From assembly GCF_000519185.1 (NCBI RefSeq), contig NZ_JAFA01000015.1, positions 131,271 to 195,270 of the forward strand: 64,000 bases of DNA, in the 5' to 3' direction. Each line of letters begins with the position of its first letter. Position 1 is the first letter of the stretch. The notes under the pieces are model-generated. The model searched no databases. It had not been told where the DNA came from and saw only the letters and a list, made by a program, of their open reading frames with translations. Made by a program: the position numbers and the translations under genes. Shown here piece by piece: positions 1 through 7,761 of this stretch. The stretch comes from Paraburkholderia nodosa DSM 21604. GTDB lineage: Bacteria; Pseudomonadota; Gammaproteobacteria; Burkholderiales; Burkholderiaceae.

Positions 1-114
1 CGAACCCGCAGAACCCGCCGCCTGCGCCGAGGGTGCAAAAAGCGGCGCCGCGAGCGCGAACCCCGCCACGGCGGCCCAGCGCCGCCAGCCTGGCCATCCC
101 ATCCAATGCCACAT
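1..114 (-). CDS. 5' end of an exported protein (truncated by window edge)
   Basis: Reading leftwards from an ATG at 112-114, the frame stays open for 38 codons to the window edge. It encodes a Trp- and Arg-rich n-region (MWHWMGWPGWRRW), a hydrophobic Ala/Val/Leu core and a signal-peptidase-like site (A-P-S-A-Q-A followed by A-G-S). That is a textbook Sec signal peptide, so this is probably the start of a periplasmic or secreted protein transcribed away from the phosphoribosyltransferase gene. The mature part is outside the window and the family cannot be named. A second in-frame ATG four codons in is an alternative start. No strong ribosome-binding site is visible. Confidence 0.55.
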   Translation of the reverse strand, partial: MWHWMGWPGWRRWAAVAGFALAAPLFAPSAQAAGSAGS

Positions 115-166
115 CTTGCCCGAGCCCTTTCGCGCGATGATTCGCGTCGTTGTCGTGTGTCTTCGT

Positions 167-207
167 GCGGCGCATGCGCCGCTTTTTGCGGCAATGCGCC
201 GCTTTTT
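167..207 (+). terminator. Two tandem terminator-like hairpins
   Basis: A perfect 16-bp palindrome GCGGCGCATGCGCCGC (167-182) is followed at once by TTTTT. A second hairpin, GCGGC-AATGC-GCCGC (188-202), is also followed by TTTTT. Both have the intrinsic-terminator layout on the plus strand. They look like a partial tandem duplication of one unit. They lie between two divergent genes, about 190 bp before the phosphoribosyltransferase start. They could stop an upstream transcript or attenuate leader transcription. No function is demonstrated. Confidence 0.4.
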
Positions 208-397
208 CCTGCTGCTTTCCCTCGATTTCCCGCGACCTCCGCCCGCCATGCCAGCAGGCGCTGGTGAGCATAGGCATAATATCGTCAAACATTGCACTGA
301 CAATAGCCGTCTTTTTCTCGTACATCGCTATCGGAAACGCGCGTTGAGCATTTGCCGCGCAGTTGCCGATCACGCGCTTCGTCACCCATTTCACCCC

Positions 398-1345
398 ATG
401 GATAAACCTGTCGTTCCGCTCACCTACGAACAGCTCGATCACTGGGTCGAGTCGCTGCAACCAGCGCTGGTCGCGGAGGAATTCGACCTCGTGGTCGGCA
501 TCTTGCGCGGCGGCGCGCCGCTCGCGCTGATGGTTTCGCACGCAACGGGTGCGGGTGTCGCGTTCCTGCGCTATGACCGCGCCACGCGCGAAGTGCGCTG
601 GGACTCCACGTTGCCGCTGCCCGAACCTGGCTCGAGAGTGCTGCTCTGCGAGGACATCGCGGGGCGCGGCCATACGCTCGTGGACTGCATCGCGTTTCTG
701 AGCGAGCACGGGCTCGTCGTGCGCACGCTCACCGGCGCCTACGACGACCTCAGCCGTTTGCGCCCCGATTATTCGATCGACGCAAGCGGCTATTTCGCAC
801 TGTTCCCGTGGGAGCGCCAGGCCTACACCGACCGCTATCGCGCCGACTGGATCCGCGACGGCGAAGGCGAAGGCACGCGCATGGCCGACGACCACGAGTA
901 CGCCGTCTACGCCATCGATCTCGACGGTGTCCTGCTGCCCGACATCCCGGTTGCACGCTACGACGAAGACCTCGTCGCCGCGCTCGCCGAGCGCGATGAG
1001 CTGGTGCCGTTCGAGCGCCTGCCGGGCATCGACATCAAACGCACGCGCGCGATCATCACGGGGCGTCCGGAGATCGACCGCGAGCGTACGCTCGCCTGGC
1101 TCGAACGCCACGGCTTCGGGCACCTCGAACTGATCATGCGCACGCCGGACGAACACGACGACACGGCCGCGGCCGTGGCTGCGCACAAGGCCGCGGCGGC
1201 CATCCGCAGCGGCGTCACACACTTCATCGAGAGCGATCCGGTGCAGGCCATCCTGATCGCCCAGAGCGCGCCGCTCCTGCGCGTGATCTGGTGGAACGCC
1301 CAGGCGCGCACGGGCACGCTGATCGGCGCCTCGGCCTGGAGCTGA
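398..1345 (+). CDS. Phosphoribosyltransferase-HAD hydrolase fusion protein
   Basis: A 315-residue protein from the ATG at 398; the frame is open further upstream, but that part lacks domain character and crosses the leader. Residues about 10-150 form a type I phosphoribosyltransferase domain with a V-G-I-L-R-G-G segment (33-39) and a PRPP-binding loop VLLCEDIAGRGHTL (81-94). After a Gly/Glu linker a HAD-like domain begins at about 165, with the motif DLDGV (174-178). The pairing suggests a nucleotide-salvage or housecleaning enzyme in the cytoplasm, but the base or sugar-phosphate substrate cannot be read from sequence. The first HAD Asp pair is present; later HAD motifs are less clear, so the second domain may be degenerate. 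Confidence 0.75.
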   Translation: MDKPVVPLTYEQLDHWVESLQPALVAEEFDLVVGILRGGAPLALMVSHATGAGVAFLRYDRATREVRWDSTLPLPEPGSRVLLCEDIAGRGHTLVDCIAFLSEHGLVVRTLTGAYDDLSRLRPDYSIDASGYFALFPWERQAYTDRYRADWIRDGEGEGTRMADDHEYAVYAIDLDGVLLPDIPVARYDEDLVAALAERDELVPFERLPGIDIKRTRAIITGRPEIDRERTLAWLERHGFGHLELIMRTPDEHDDTAAAVAAHKAAAAIRSGVTHFIESDPVQAILIAQSAPLLRVIWWNAQARTGTLIGASAWS

Positions 1346-1357
1346 GCGAAAAAGCGC

Positions 1358-3034
1358 TCAGACGCCGCCGCGCCGGCCCTCGATGAACCGCGCGGCGCGC
1401 GGCGACGCCACCACGATGAGCTTCATGGCCGCGCGCGTCGCGCCGACAAAGAGTTTGCGCGCGGCGCGCTCGTCGAATGACTCGAAGTCCACCTCGGTCA
1501 GGATCACGCACGACGCGGACTGGCCCTTGAAGCGGTAGATCGAATCGAGCTGCAGGTCGCCCTCGCGGTACTGCGGATTGCCGAACAGGTCGTATTGGCC
1601 TGTGAAACTGCGCAGCCGGTGCGGACCGAGCTGATCGAGCGCCGTGAACAGCGAATGCTCGCGCCCGCGATAGGAAAGCACGACGATGTCCTGCTTGCGA
1701 AAGCCGAGCGAAAGCGCCTGTGTAATCGCGCGTTTGGTCGCCAGAACCGCCCCGGGTTCTGCGCCGGGTTCGGATTCATGCTCGTCCCAGCTCGCCACCG
1801 TCACGTCGGAGCCGTCGAACGGACTCCCCGCCGCGAGCTGCGCGATGGCGGGCACGGTCGGTCCCGCGACGTCGCGCAGGAACGCGAGGATGTCGCGCGG
1901 GCTGCGGTAGTTCGTGTTCTCGCGCAGCACGGTCCAGCCCGCCAGCGCGAGCGGCTCGCGCACGTACAGGTTCTGCAGCGGATCTTCGAGCCACCACCAT
2001 GCAGCGTCCGGCCGCAACAGGCGTTCGAGTGCGCCCACCCACGGCTGCTGGAAATCCTGCCCTTCGTCGACGATCAGCACATCGAACTGCCAGCGTTCGG
2101 CAACCGGCATCTCGCCGAAGCGCCGCACGAGGTCGTCGAACGCGCCGGGGCTCTCGAAGTCGGGCACGTGGCCGCCGTCACGCGCGACCCAGTCGCACAG
2201 CTGGTGATAGGTCGCCACCTTCGCCTCAGGCGGCGCGAGCTGCGCGATGTGGTCAGCGAGCGGCCGGTTGAAGCACACGTAGAGCGGGCGCGCGCCGCGC
2301 GCCACCGCGTCCTTCATGACCTGCACGGCCAGTTGCGTCTTGCCCGAGCCCGCCGTGCCGATCACGCGCAGCCGGAACGGGGCGAATTCGAGCCGCCGCG
2401 CCCACGTGGCGAGGCCGCCCGCGAGCCGCGTGACGAGCGTGCCCGCCGCGCCGAGCAGCGCGCTGGTGTCGGGCGTGAGCGAAAGTTCGTCGGCGAGAAA
2501 GTGATGGATCTTGGCGGCGCACGGCAGGCGCGGCTCGTCGGCGGGCATGGCCTCGAGCACGATGGCGGCCAGTTGCGCCTTGCGCGTGGCGTCGACGATG
2601 CGCGCCGGGTTCACGCCCGCGATGGCGGGCTCGCGCACCACGTGGTCCGGGCAGTAGAACAGCTCTTCGAGCACGTAGGTGCCCGCGCCGAAAGACGCCG
2701 TAAAGCGCCGGTGCAGCCCTTCGACCGTGCGCGCCAGCGCGATCGCCACGTTGCGCTCGGTTTGCATGTAGGCCTTGACGAGCCCGCCCGGCGTTTCGCG
2801 CAAAAAGCCCGTTTTCTGCTCGACGATCATCACGCGCCCGGCCGGGCTGACGATCACGAAATCGGCCTCGCCGAAGACCGAAAAGCCTTCGGAGAGTCGC
2901 GTCCAGTGCACGCCGTGATAGACGGTGTAGCCGTTCGGCAAACCGCGTGCGAGCGCGGCGAGCGTTTCACGCTCGCGCGCGGCGGCGCCGGTGGCCTCCA
3001 GATGCTGCCAGTCGTCGGGGACAATGCGGGCCAT
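1358..3034 (-). CDS. NERD-domain UvrD-like DNA helicase/nuclease
   Basis: A 558-residue cytoplasmic protein. The N-terminus carries a NERD (nuclease-related) domain with G-E-A-D-F at 55-59 and V-E-Q-K-T at 71-75, the Glu/Asp...Glu-x-Lys pattern of restriction-like nucleases. A superfamily 1 helicase core follows: Walker A GTAGSGKT (226-233), Walker B V-D-E-G-Q-D (322-327), and a UvrD-type C-terminal segment near 497-540 (SIYRFKGQ, then FVGATRA). It probably acts on DNA in repair or in defence against foreign DNA; the partner and substrate are unknown. It faces the phosphoribosyltransferase gene tail to tail, 12 bp apart, and stands alone, with no restriction or phage-defence genes beside it. 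Confidence 0.85.
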   Translation of the reverse strand: MARIVPDDWQHLEATGAAARERETLAALARGLPNGYTVYHGVHWTRLSEGFSVFGEADFVIVSPAGRVMIVEQKTGFLRETPGGLVKAYMQTERNVAIALARTVEGLHRRFTASFGAGTYVLEELFYCPDHVVREPAIAGVNPARIVDATRKAQLAAIVLEAMPADEPRLPCAAKIHHFLADELSLTPDTSALLGAAGTLVTRLAGGLATWARRLEFAPFRLRVIGTAGSGKTQLAVQVMKDAVARGARPLYVCFNRPLADHIAQLAPPEAKVATYHQLCDWVARDGGHVPDFESPGAFDDLVRRFGEMPVAERWQFDVLIVDEGQDFQQPWVGALERLLRPDAAWWWLEDPLQNLYVREPLALAGWTVLRENTNYRSPRDILAFLRDVAGPTVPAIAQLAAGSPFDGSDVTVASWDEHESEPGAEPGAVLATKRAITQALSLGFRKQDIVVLSYRGREHSLFTALDQLGPHRLRSFTGQYDLFGNPQYREGDLQLDSIYRFKGQSASCVILTEVDFESFDERAARKLFVGATRAAMKLIVVASPRAARFIEGRRGGV

Positions 3035-3255
3035 AGGCGGGTCTCGGACGTGAGTTGGGGGTCGAGGCGGGACGGCCGCGCAGGAAAGCGAGGGAGCGGC
3101 GCCGCACGAATCGGGCGCGACGGCGGAACTCCCGGCGCCGCGCAGCGCCTATTCTACGAAATGCCGGGCTGCGCAAAAAACCGCGCGAGAATCGTGTATC
3201 GTGGCGGCCTGCGCCAGGCTTGACCCTTTTTCCCCTTGCAAGGAGTACGCGCCAG

Positions 3256-3882
3256 ATGATTACGATCTGGGGACGCGCCAATTCGGTGAATGTCCAGAAA
3301 GTCCTGTGGTGTTGCGATGAACTCGTGCTGCCGTTCCAGCGCATCGACGCGGGCGGCCCGTTCGGCCATCTCAACGAGCCTTCCTATCTCGCCATGAATC
3401 CGAACGGCAAGGTCCCGACGATCACCGACGGCACGTTCGTGCTGTGGGAGTCGAACGCGATCCTGCGGTATCTGGCGATGGAGTATGGCCCCTCGAGCCT
3501 GCTCTACCCGACCGACCCGAAGGTGCGCGCCGCGATCGAGCGCTGGCTCGACTGGTCGATCGGCACGCTCGCGCCCGCCGAGCGCCCGGTGTTCCTCGCG
3601 CTCGTGCGCACGCCGTCCGAAAAGCGCGACACGGCGAAGCTCGCGGCCGACTTCGATCAGCTGACCCCGCTTTGGCGGCTGCTCGACCACCATCTGCAAG
3701 GCCGCTTCTTCATGGAAAACGAGCGCTTCTCGCTCGCCGACATCGTGCTCGGCGCGTACGCGCGGCGCTGGTTCGGGCTCGAAGGCGTGGAGCGCGAGCC
3801 GCTGCCGAATATCGAGCGCTGGTATCAGCGCATCGCGCAGCGCCAGGGCTTCCGCAAGTACATCGATCTGCCGCTCACCTGA
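3256..3882 (+). CDS. Glutathione S-transferase family protein
   Basis: A 208-residue protein starting at the ATG at 3256, with an AGGAG ribosome-binding site at 3241-3245; the longer upstream frame was rejected because it lacks one. The N-terminal thioredoxin-like half shows the GST glutathione-site pattern (N-P-N-G-K-V-P-T-I near residues 48-56, then W-E-S-N-A-I-L-R-Y-L). The C-terminal half is all-helical with F-S-L-A-D-I-V-L, the usual GST helix motif. It conjugates or reduces substrates with glutathione in the cytoplasm; the substrate is unknown. It is followed by the Zur-like gene on the same strand after 57 bp. Confidence 0.88.
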   Translation: MITIWGRANSVNVQKVLWCCDELVLPFQRIDAGGPFGHLNEPSYLAMNPNGKVPTITDGTFVLWESNAILRYLAMEYGPSSLLYPTDPKVRAAIERWLDWSIGTLAPAERPVFLALVRTPSEKRDTAKLAADFDQLTPLWRLLDHHLQGRFFMENERFSLADIVLGAYARRWFGLEGVEREPLPNIERWYQRIAQRQGFRKYIDLPLT

Positions 3883-3926
3883 GCCGTCGCTCCATGGCGG
3901 CGCGGGCGGGCCGGCGGCGCGCCCCG

Positions 3927-3932
3927 TATAAT
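3927..3932 (+). promoter_or_regulatory. Perfect -10 hexamer just before the Zur-like gene
   Basis: TATAAT lies only 7 nt upstream of the ATG at 3940. If used, transcription would start at or within a base or two of the start codon, giving a leaderless mRNA. No convincing -35 is visible in the G/C-rich stretch upstream, so usage is inferred, not shown. Confidence 0.4.
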
Positions 3933-3939
3933 CGCGAGC

Positions 3940-4575
3940 ATGAAGACAGCAAAACCGTCCCTGGACGCCCCGGCCGTGCACAGCGACACGCACGGCGAGG
4001 CGCACGACCACGCGCACGATCACGGCCACGCCCACTCGCACGACCGCGTAGAGGGCGCTTCGGTCGAGTCCGCGCTCGCGATGGCCGAGGCCTATTGCCG
4101 CGAGCGCGGCGAAAAGCTCACGCCGATCCGCCGCAAGGTGCTCGAGTTGCTGCTCGCCTCGGGACGCGCGACCAAGGCGTATTCCCTGCTCGACGAAATG
4201 CGCCAGATCCATCCGGGTTCGGCGCCGCCCACGGTTTACCGGGCGCTCGACTTCCTGCTGTCGGCGGGGCTCATCCACCGCATCGAGTCGATCAACGCGT
4301 TCGCTGTGTGCCACGACCTCACGCAGTGTCAGCACGGCATTCTCGTGGTGTGCCAGCAGTGCGGCAACGTCACCGAGTTGCACGAGCCCAAGCTGCGCCA
4401 GGCGTTGGTCGCGCAGATCGAGGCCGCGGGCTACCGGCTCGCCGGCGACGGCATCGAGCTCAAGGGTCTCTGCGCGCAATGCCAGGAGAGTCAGGCCAAC
4501 CCGGCCGACAAGGCCGCACACCCGGGCGCCCCTGCCGCGCCCCAAGCCGCCGCGCAGTCCTCGTCCGCTAGCTGA
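3940..4575 (+). CDS. zur: Fur-family zinc-uptake regulator (Zur-like)
   Basis: A 211-residue Fur-family repressor. A winged-helix domain covers about residues 45-125 (LTPIRRKVLELLL, then PPTVYRALDFLLSAGL). The dimerisation and metal half has a C-x-x-C pair (V-C-Q-Q-C-G) and a second pair (L-C-A-Q-C) that would form the structural zinc site. The H-x-H-rich head (residues about 15-37, roughly nine His among Asp, Ala and Gly) is unusual for the family and resembles metal-buffering loops of zinc transporters. A low-complexity Ala/Pro/Gln/Ser tail ends the protein. Zur assignment over Fur rests on the sequence pattern and the His-rich head. No zinc-transport genes are next to it, so its targets lie elsewhere. 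Confidence 0.8.
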   Translation: MKTAKPSLDAPAVHSDTHGEAHDHAHDHGHAHSHDRVEGASVESALAMAEAYCRERGEKLTPIRRKVLELLLASGRATKAYSLLDEMRQIHPGSAPPTVYRALDFLLSAGLIHRIESINAFAVCHDLTQCQHGILVVCQQCGNVTELHEPKLRQALVAQIEAAGYRLAGDGIELKGLCAQCQESQANPADKAAHPGAPAAPQAAAQSSSAS

Positions 4576-4683
4576 GCGTTTTCGCCCGCCGTTCGGCGCG
4601 GGCAATAGATCGGCCGCGCCGCATGTCGCGGCGCTTCAGTCCATCAGCACCCGCACCTTTGCCGCCGCGCTACGCGCGCGGCG

Positions 4684-5094
4684 TCACAGCGACTGGCGCG
4701 CGTCGATCGCGTCGCTCAGCAGCGTCACCAGTTCTTCCGGCCGGGCCGGCTTGGTCATGAAGTGCTGGAAGCCTTCGCCGATGCTGCGCAAACGCCAGCT
4801 TTCGTCGGTATGGCCCGTGAGCGCGACTGCGACGGTCGGTGCGTGATCGCCGCGAATTTCGTAGTCGCGCAGACGCTGGATCAGGTAGAAGCCGTCCATG
4901 GCCGGCAGGTCGAGATCGCAGACCACGGCGTCGGGGTGCAGGCTCAGGGCCGCTTCGACGCCCGTTTCAGCGTCTTCGACCGCCACGACATGCGCACCCT
5001 CCGCCTCGAGCAGCGAAGTCAGTGACGCCCGGCTGTGCGGGTCGTCTTCGACGAGGACGATGGTCGTCCGGTCGAGCTTGTGTACTGCGTTCAT
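4684..5094 (-). CDS. Stand-alone response-regulator receiver protein (CheY-like)
   Basis: A 136-residue protein that is a single receiver domain with no output domain. The acidic pocket is E16-D17-D18, the phosphoacceptor is D60 (V-V-C-D-L-D-L-P), the switch Thr lies in A-L-T-G-H (about 93), and the conserved Lys is K115 (F-M-T-K-P). It is expected to be phosphorylated by a sensor kinase encoded elsewhere and to act by protein-protein contact. No kinase or chemotaxis gene is adjacent. The gene is convergent with the Zur-like gene; the 108-bp gap holds two G/C-rich dyads without T-tracts. Confidence 0.85.
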   Translation of the reverse strand: MNAVHKLDRTTIVLVEDDPHSRASLTSLLEAEGAHVVAVEDAETGVEAALSLHPDAVVCDLDLPAMDGFYLIQRLRDYEIRGDHAPTVAVALTGHTDESWRLRSIGEGFQHFMTKPARPEELVTLLSDAIDARQSL

Positions 5095-5292
5095 TGTGTT
5101 TGCTTACATGCCTTTGTATCTGTCAGGCCGAGTGCCGCGTGGCGACGAGCCCGGTGTCACGCCGGGCGTACGACAACGCGGGCCGTCCTGATAAAGCAAT
5201 CTTAATGCCGTCCGGTTCCTGCGTGCTGCGAGTGCGCCCATCCGCGCCGCGCACGATAGCCGCATCACAAGACAGCCCGATGACGGCCGCGC

Positions 5293-6936
5293 TCACGCCT
5301 TGCCGCCCTGTTTTGCGTCCTGCTTCGAACCTTGTCGCGAAGCGGTGAGCCCCTTGGCTCTGCCGGTTTGCGCATAGGCTTCGAGTGCACGCTGGCGCGC
5401 CAGTTCGTGCTCGACGACAGGTTCTGGATAATTTTTGCCGAGGCGCACGCCCGCCGCCTCGAGTTGCTGCGCGCCGGCCTTCCAGGGCTGGTGCACGAGC
5501 GCGTCGGGCAGGCCCGCCAGCTCCGGCACCCAGTGCCGCACATAAGCGCCGCGCGGGTCGAACTTCTGGCCCTGCAGCACCGGATTGAAGATGCGGAAGT
5601 ACGGCGCGGCATCCACGCCCGAGCCCGCCACCCACTGCCAGTTGGCCGGGTTGCTGGCCGGGTCGGCGTCGACGAGCGTGTCCCAGAACCAGGACTCGCC
5701 CGCGCGCCAGTCGATCAGCAAATGCTTGCTCAGGAACGACGCCGCGACCATGCGCACGCGGTTGTGCATCCAGCCCGTGTGCCAAAGCTCGCGCATGCCG
5801 GCATCGACGAGCGGGTAGCCGGTCAGCCCGCGCTGCCACGCTTTCAGGCCAGCCGTGTCCTTGCGCCACGGCATGGCGTCGAAAGCGGGACGCAGGTTGC
5901 GCGTTGCCAGATCGGCGTAGTGAAAGCGCTGGTAGTGACAGAACTCCCGCCAGCCCAGCTCGCTCGCGAACTTTTCGGCGCTCGCGGCGCGGCGCGCCGA
6001 TCCACGTCCGTGCGCGTGCTGCGCCGCCCCGAGCGCCGCCCAGACCTGGCGCGGCGAAATTGCGCCGACGGCGAGATACGGGGAGAGGCGGCTCGTGGCG
6101 GCGTCGCCGGGTTCGTCGCGCTCGCCGGCGTAGGCGTCGAGGTCGGTGGCGAGGAACGCGCGCAGACGCTCCAGCGCGGCTTCCTCACCCGCTGGCCAGG
6201 CCTCGCGCAAGCCGCCCGACCAGTCGGGCGCGCGTGGTGCGAGGCCGAGTGCGTCAAGTTTCGATGCGCGCTGGGTAAGACGTGCTGGCAGCGATTGAAA
6301 AATCATCCGTTCGGGCTCGCCTTCCGGCGGCGGCGGATCGCCCATGCGCAGGCAGGCGCGCCAGTAGGCGCTAAAGACTCGGAACGGCTCGCCGGACTGA
6401 TTGAGCACCGTCCACGGCTCGTTAAGGAGCTGGGCGCTGAAGCTCTCGACGCTGACGCCGCGCTCGCGCAGCGAAGCTTTGAGGGCGCGATCGACCTCGC
6501 GTTGCGCCGCGCCGTAGCGGCGGTTCCAGTACACAGCTTGCGCGCCGGTTTCCGTAACGAGGGCGTCCAGAGTAGCCGCCTCGTCGCCCTGCAAGAGCAG
6601 CAGGCGGCCGCCGCGGGCAGCCAGCGCCGCTTCGAGCGAGCGCAGCGACGCATGACGCCACCAGCGCGCCGCACCGCCCTCCGGCCGCTCGCCCGAGGCG
6701 TGCGGATCGTGGATCCAGACACAGATCAGCGGGAGGCCGCTCGCCGTGGCCTGCGCCAGCGCGGGCTGGTCGGCAAGCCGGAGATCGTCGCGAAACCAGA
6801 CGATGGCGGGCGCTTGATTGGCACTAACGCGGGAAGAAACGGAAGAAGAAGGCAGACCGGACCTCGACCGGGAAACATTCGCACGGCACTGCGCACGGGC
6901 CGTGCCGCAAAGGTCACGGAGCGTACCACGGCGCAC
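5293..6936 (-). CDS. phrB: Deoxyribodipyrimidine photolyase (cryptochrome/photolyase family)
   Basis: A 547-codon frame from a GTG at 6936, the only conventional start upstream of the conserved IVWFRDDLRL segment. The leading ~40 residues look non-conserved and no good ribosome-binding site is seen, so the true N-terminus is uncertain. The N-terminal alpha/beta antenna-chromophore domain is followed by the helical FAD domain, with TSRLSPYLAVGAISPRQVW, LGWREFCHYQ and M-H-N-R-V-R-M, the core photolyase signatures. The enzyme splits UV cyclobutane pyrimidine dimers using blue light. The Lys/Gln/Gly-rich tail is low complexity. It starts 8 bp after the stop of the upstream TetR gene on the same strand, so the two may be cotranscribed. 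Confidence 0.92.
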   Translation of the reverse strand: MRRGTLRDLCGTARAQCRANVSRSRSGLPSSSVSSRVSANQAPAIVWFRDDLRLADQPALAQATASGLPLICVWIHDPHASGERPEGGAARWWRHASLRSLEAALAARGGRLLLLQGDEAATLDALVTETGAQAVYWNRRYGAAQREVDRALKASLRERGVSVESFSAQLLNEPWTVLNQSGEPFRVFSAYWRACLRMGDPPPPEGEPERMIFQSLPARLTQRASKLDALGLAPRAPDWSGGLREAWPAGEEAALERLRAFLATDLDAYAGERDEPGDAATSRLSPYLAVGAISPRQVWAALGAAQHAHGRGSARRAASAEKFASELGWREFCHYQRFHYADLATRNLRPAFDAMPWRKDTAGLKAWQRGLTGYPLVDAGMRELWHTGWMHNRVRMVAASFLSKHLLIDWRAGESWFWDTLVDADPASNPANWQWVAGSGVDAAPYFRIFNPVLQGQKFDPRGAYVRHWVPELAGLPDALVHQPWKAGAQQLEAAGVRLGKNYPEPVVEHELARQRALEAYAQTGRAKGLTASRQGSKQDAKQGGKA

Positions 6937-6944
6937 GGCGGCGA

Positions 6945-7673
6945 TTAATCCGTATCAATGCCCGTATCGGCGCGTACGTCGACGCGACGAGGCCCCACGC
7001 CCTCGGTAATGAGCGCGACCGCATGGCGCGCGATCGCCTCGACACCCACGTGAGGCTGCTGCGCGTCGCCGCGCCACATCTGGCTGGTGGCGAGCGGCAG
7101 CAGCGTGAGGCCCATCAGCGACTGGAACAGCAGCGAAGGCTCCAGCGCCGCGTTGAGCCGGCCCTCGCGCTGCCAGCGCGCAATTGCCGTGTGGGCCGTT
7201 TCCTGGTGCTCGCGGCCGAGGCGCTCGAGCATGCGCTGGCGCAGCACGCCGCCCTCGCTGATGACGTCGCGCACCCACAGCGGCGGAAACCAGGGATTGC
7301 GCTGCCCCAACGCCACGAAGCGCTGCGCGAGCGCGGTGAGCGCCGCCACGGGATCGTCGGGATGCTCCGCGAAGATGTCGCCAAGCGCCTCGCGCAGCGG
7401 CACGAAACGCTCGTCGATCAGCACGTCGATCAGTTGATCGCGCGTCTTGAAGTAGTAGTGGACCATCGCGGGCGTCACGCCTGCCTCGCGGGCGATGGCG
7501 GCAAGCGACGTGTCGAGAATGCCCTGGCGCGCAAACAATGCAAGCGCCGCGTCGATCAGACGCGCGCGCTGCTCCGCCCCGCCCACGCCGCCACTCGGCC
7601 GGCCGGGACGGCGGGCGGCGGGCCGGCCTGATGTGCCGCCTGCGCTGTCGAGGGTGGGTTCTGGCACTTTCAT
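6945..7673 (-). CDS. TetR-family transcriptional regulator
   Basis: A 242-residue regulator. After a Gly/Pro/Arg-rich leader, the helix-turn-helix lies at about 38-85 (IDAALALFARQGILDTSLAA, then A-G-V-T-P-A-M-V-H-Y-Y-F). The rest is the ligand-binding helical domain. It is divergent from the EmrB-type multidrug transporter with an 88-bp shared region, the classic layout for a local repressor released by the pump's substrates. The photolyase gene follows 8 bp downstream, so light-repair expression could be coupled to this unit. The ligand is unknown. Confidence 0.87.
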   Translation of the reverse strand: MKVPEPTLDSAGGTSGRPAARRPGRPSGGVGGAEQRARLIDAALALFARQGILDTSLAAIAREAGVTPAMVHYYFKTRDQLIDVLIDERFVPLREALGDIFAEHPDDPVAALTALAQRFVALGQRNPWFPPLWVRDVISEGGVLRQRMLERLGREHQETAHTAIARWQREGRLNAALEPSLLFQSLMGLTLLPLATSQMWRGDAQQPHVGVEAIARHAVALITEGVGPRRVDVRADTGIDTD

Positions 7674-7702
7674 GGATGTTTTATCGGGTAACGAATTGAA
7701 TT

Positions 7703-7731
7703 TTGACCAACTGGAACAATTGTCCTAATAT
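7703..7731 (+). promoter_or_regulatory. Promoter and candidate TetR operator for the MFS pump
   Basis: TTGACC (7703-7708) and TAATAT (7726-7731) are spaced by 17 bp, a near-ideal sigma70 promoter pointing at the MFS gene. The -35 is embedded in an imperfect 17-bp dyad (7703-7719, TTG-n2-C...G-n2-CAA), a plausible operator for the divergent TetR protein. An A/T-only palindrome AATTAATTAATT lies at 7741-7752. Confidence 0.6.
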
Positions 7732-7761
7732 TAACCTCCGAATTAATTAATTTCAAGGCAG

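Noticed and set aside
116..397. 94-codon N-terminal extension of the phosphoribosyltransferase gene
   Set aside because: It crosses two terminator-like hairpins and has no domain character; the domain begins just after the ATG at 398.
1595..3223. 542-codon plus-strand frame across the NERD helicase
   Set aside because: Shadow of the helicase; no motif and Arg-rich throughout.
4584..4603. G/C-rich hairpin after the Zur-like gene as a terminator
   Set aside because: No T-tract follows on either strand.
3154..4605. 483-codon minus-strand frame across GST and zur
   Set aside because: Spans two real genes on the opposite strand; Arg/Gly-rich shadow.
5332..6948. 538-codon plus-strand frame across the photolyase gene
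   Set aside because: No domain seen; the photolyase signatures are on the other strand.
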